This document shows, piece by piece, positions 4,106-5,384 of a stretch of DNA of 5,384 nt. Position 1 is the first letter of the stretch, and each line of letters opens with the position of its first letter. Made by a program: the position numbers and the translations under genes. This DNA comes from an uncultured Synergistales bacterium (GTDB taxonomy: Bacteria > Synergistota > Synergistia > Synergistales > Aminobacteriaceae). The stretch lies in the NCBI GenBank assembly GCA_905233335.1, contig CAJOED010000103.1:1-5384 (forward strand), written 5' to 3'. The notes beneath the pieces are model-generated. The model did no database searches. It saw only the letters and a list, made by a program, of their open reading frames with translations, and was not told the DNA's origin.

Positions 4106-4708
4106 ATGAATTGTACAGCTTGCGGTGCACCGATTGAGGCAGGAGCGGAGAAGTGTCCGTATTGCGGAGTGATGACACCCTACGGCGAAAAAGTATTTGC
4201 GGAGCGTAAAGAGCATGAGCGTCAGGAGGAACAGCGCAGGAAGTCAGAGAATGCTCCGTGTATGGCTTATGCGTCGTGGCTGTTTGTTCCGGCGGCGTAT
4301 GTGCTGACGTTCGGTTATTATGCGCCGTACTGGTATGTTTCGCGGGCGGCTTCTCTCAACAAGTTATACTCCGAAACGAAAATGAATTTGCTGCTTCCGG
4401 TGATTTATGCGGTTATGTGCGTGGCGTTTTTCTTTCTGCCGAGCAGTTTTGCGGCACTGGGACTGACGGATGAACAAGGCACGCTGATTTTCGGGGTGTT
4501 GATGTTCGCTGTTCCGATTATGTCGATGGTGCTTGCGTTGAGGGTGCGGCGGATACTTCAGGAACACGCCGGGCGTTATATTGAGCGTTCAGAAGTCATC
4601 AGGAAAATTGCGCCGTCGGGTATTATGTTATTTCTTTTCGGGCCTGCATACCTTCAGTACAGCGTGAACAGAATGATAGCGATGAAGATACTTGCGCCGA
4701 AACTATAA
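4106..4708 (+). CDS. Zinc-ribbon multi-spanning membrane protein with DUF4234-like segment
   Basis: This is a 200-residue protein of unknown function. The N terminus is a short zinc ribbon, MNCTACGAPIEAGAEKCPYCG, with C3/C6 and C17/C20 as the four metal ligands. A charged, probably helical linker rich in Glu, Arg and Lys (29-48) follows. Four hydrophobic segments come next, about 52-77, 93-112, 125-146 and 169-187. The first holds YVLTFGYYAPYWYVSRAASL (65-84), which resembles the 'TxGxYxxYWxYxxxxxLN' motif of the DUF4234 membrane family. Zinc ribbons joined to small membrane domains are common in bacteria, and the ribbon is usually cytoplasmic; its partner is unknown. The start is set by a purine run (GGGAAAGGGGG, 4085-4095) 10 nt upstream; the longer frame opening at 4076 lacks a site and would precede the CxxC ribbon with unrelated residues. 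The next gene begins 13 bp after the stop. Confidence 0.82.
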   Translation: MNCTACGAPIEAGAEKCPYCGVMTPYGEKVFAERKEHERQEEQRRKSENAPCMAYASWLFVPAAYVLTFGYYAPYWYVSRAASLNKLYSETKMNLLLPVIYAVMCVAFFFLPSSFAALGLTDEQGTLIFGVLMFAVPIMSMVLALRVRRILQEHAGRYIERSEVIRKIAPSGIMLFLFGPAYLQYSVNRMIAMKILAPKL

Positions 4709-4721
4709 GGGAGGTCATATC

Positions 4722-5384
4722 ATGAAGAAATTTCTGCTGGTATTATGTGTTCTGCTTGCGGCATGTTCTCCGGCGTTCAGTGCGTCATACAGGATGGACG
4801 AGGACGGCCAAGTTTACCGCAACGGAAAAATCATCAGGAATGCGGAACTTTACCCTGTTGACGGGACAGTTCTGAAGTGGATGAACGACAATAACGCCGT
4901 GTACATCTTCAACCCTGCCAACCCGGAAAAAGCTCCCGTTCGTGTGTCATTGCGTAAGGGCGAAAAATGCACTGATGTGTATACGGGCTACAGTGATTCG
5001 TTCGTATTGAGCCTGCAGTCGAACTATCTGCTGATTGTCGGTGCGAACGGAAAAACTATCGAGAGGGTGCCTGGTTTCGGGCCGATATTTTGGGTTGATG
5101 AGTACCGTTTTGTGTTCACGTCGTGCATTCCGAACAGGAAGCGTCCGGGCGGGCAGTTATGGCTTGGTGCGGCGGTGTTTGAGTATTTTGTTGACGGGGC
5201 AGGAATAACGGAGACTCTCACGACCCCGATAGCAGAGCCGACAGAGACGGAGAATTATGTTGTGTCGGGTTTTGACGGAGTTACGTGCCTTGTGGTGATT
5301 GATGAGGTGAGTGAGCTGTATTTCAGCAATGGGAATAATGTGAAAGGCTTGGCGACATTACGGAGGTATGGCTGTCGAGGATAT
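4722..5384 (+). CDS. Exported protein, possible lipoprotein, N-terminal part (runs off the window)
   Basis: The open frame continues for 221 codons to the window edge with no stop. The start has an ideal GGGAGG (4709-4714) 7 nt upstream. Residues 1-14 form a short signal sequence with two lysines and a hydrophobic core. LAAC (12-15) fits a lipobox, so Cys15 may be lipidated; cleavage by signal peptidase I near AFS-AS (20/21) is an alternative. The mature part has no transmembrane segment. It looks beta-rich, with short strand-turn units such as GQVYRNGKIIRNAEL and DNNAVYIFNPANPEK, and with Trp/Tyr/Phe-containing strands (FGPIFWVDEYRFVFTSC). This recalls propeller-like or repeat-sheet secreted proteins, but I do not recognise a family. 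The 13-bp gap to the zinc-ribbon gene suggests co-transcription. Confidence 0.78.
   Translation, partial: MKKFLLVLCVLLAACSPAFSASYRMDEDGQVYRNGKIIRNAELYPVDGTVLKWMNDNNAVYIFNPANPEKAPVRVSLRKGEKCTDVYTGYSDSFVLSLQSNYLLIVGANGKTIERVPGFGPIFWVDEYRFVFTSCIPNRKRPGGQLWLGAAVFEYFVDGAGITETLTTPIAEPTETENYVVSGFDGVTCLVVIDEVSELYFSNGNNVKGLATLRRYGCRGY

Noticed and set aside
4256..4567. Overlapping frames in both directions inside the zinc-ribbon gene.
   Set aside because: They are shadows of a coherent protein with a CxxC ribbon and membrane helices, and have no ribosome binding sites or recognisable motifs.
5362..5384. GGAGG followed by an ATG at 5368 as the start of another gene.
   Set aside because: The spacer is one nucleotide, the frame differs from the still-open upstream gene, and only five codons are visible.
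1..5384. CRISPR arrays, insertion sequences, att sites or replication origin boxes.
   Set aside because: I saw no spaced repeats, terminal inverted repeats, transposase motifs or DnaA-box clusters anywhere in the window.

Overview
This window holds a bacterial secE–nusG–ribosomal-stalk cluster, with every convincing gene on the + strand. It reads: the 3' end of a membrane-protein gene, rpmG (L33), tRNA-Trp, secE, nusG, rplK (L11), rplA (L1), rplJ (L10), rplL (L7/L12), and then three genes that are not part of the classical cluster. G+C is moderate by eye. The zinc-binding L33 next to tRNA-Trp(CCA), single-span SecE, short NusG and a Firmicutes-type L10 leader rule out an enterobacterium. Protein style and gene order would fit Synergistota or a Firmicutes-like relative. 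That placement is my inference and needs a phylogeny.

Positions 1-423: the tail of a membrane protein ends just before a probable promoter for rpmG. A second, better promoter (TTGCCA, 17 bp, TAGAAT) lies between rpmG and the tRNA, and probably drives tRNA-Trp and the genes after it. Positions 452-2435: secE, nusG, rplK and rplA follow with short gaps. They encode a translocon subunit, a transcription elongation factor and two large-subunit proteins. The rplK-rplA gap holds a hairpin like the L1-binding site of 23S rRNA, lying against the rplA Shine-Dalgarno, so L1 probably represses its own translation here.

Positions 2436-3602: the rplA-rplJ gap is filled by an L10 leader, a stem resembling the L10-binding part of 23S rRNA followed by an intrinsic terminator. 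The two can be connected by a competing antiterminator pairing. rplJ and rplL follow, separated by a G-free, CAA-repeat-containing gap. A terminator ends the ribosomal block.

Positions 3603-5384: rpoBC, the usual neighbour of rplL, is absent from the window. In its place are a small single-pass membrane coiled-coil protein, a zinc-ribbon four-helix membrane protein with a DUF4234-like segment, and the first 221 codons of an exported protein or lipoprotein. The last two are 13 bp apart and look co-transcribed. Their functions are unknown.

I did not find a clearly new system. The most informative features are the two autoregulatory RNA sites, the break between rplL and rpoBC, and three terminators that each lie just upstream of a ribosome binding site.
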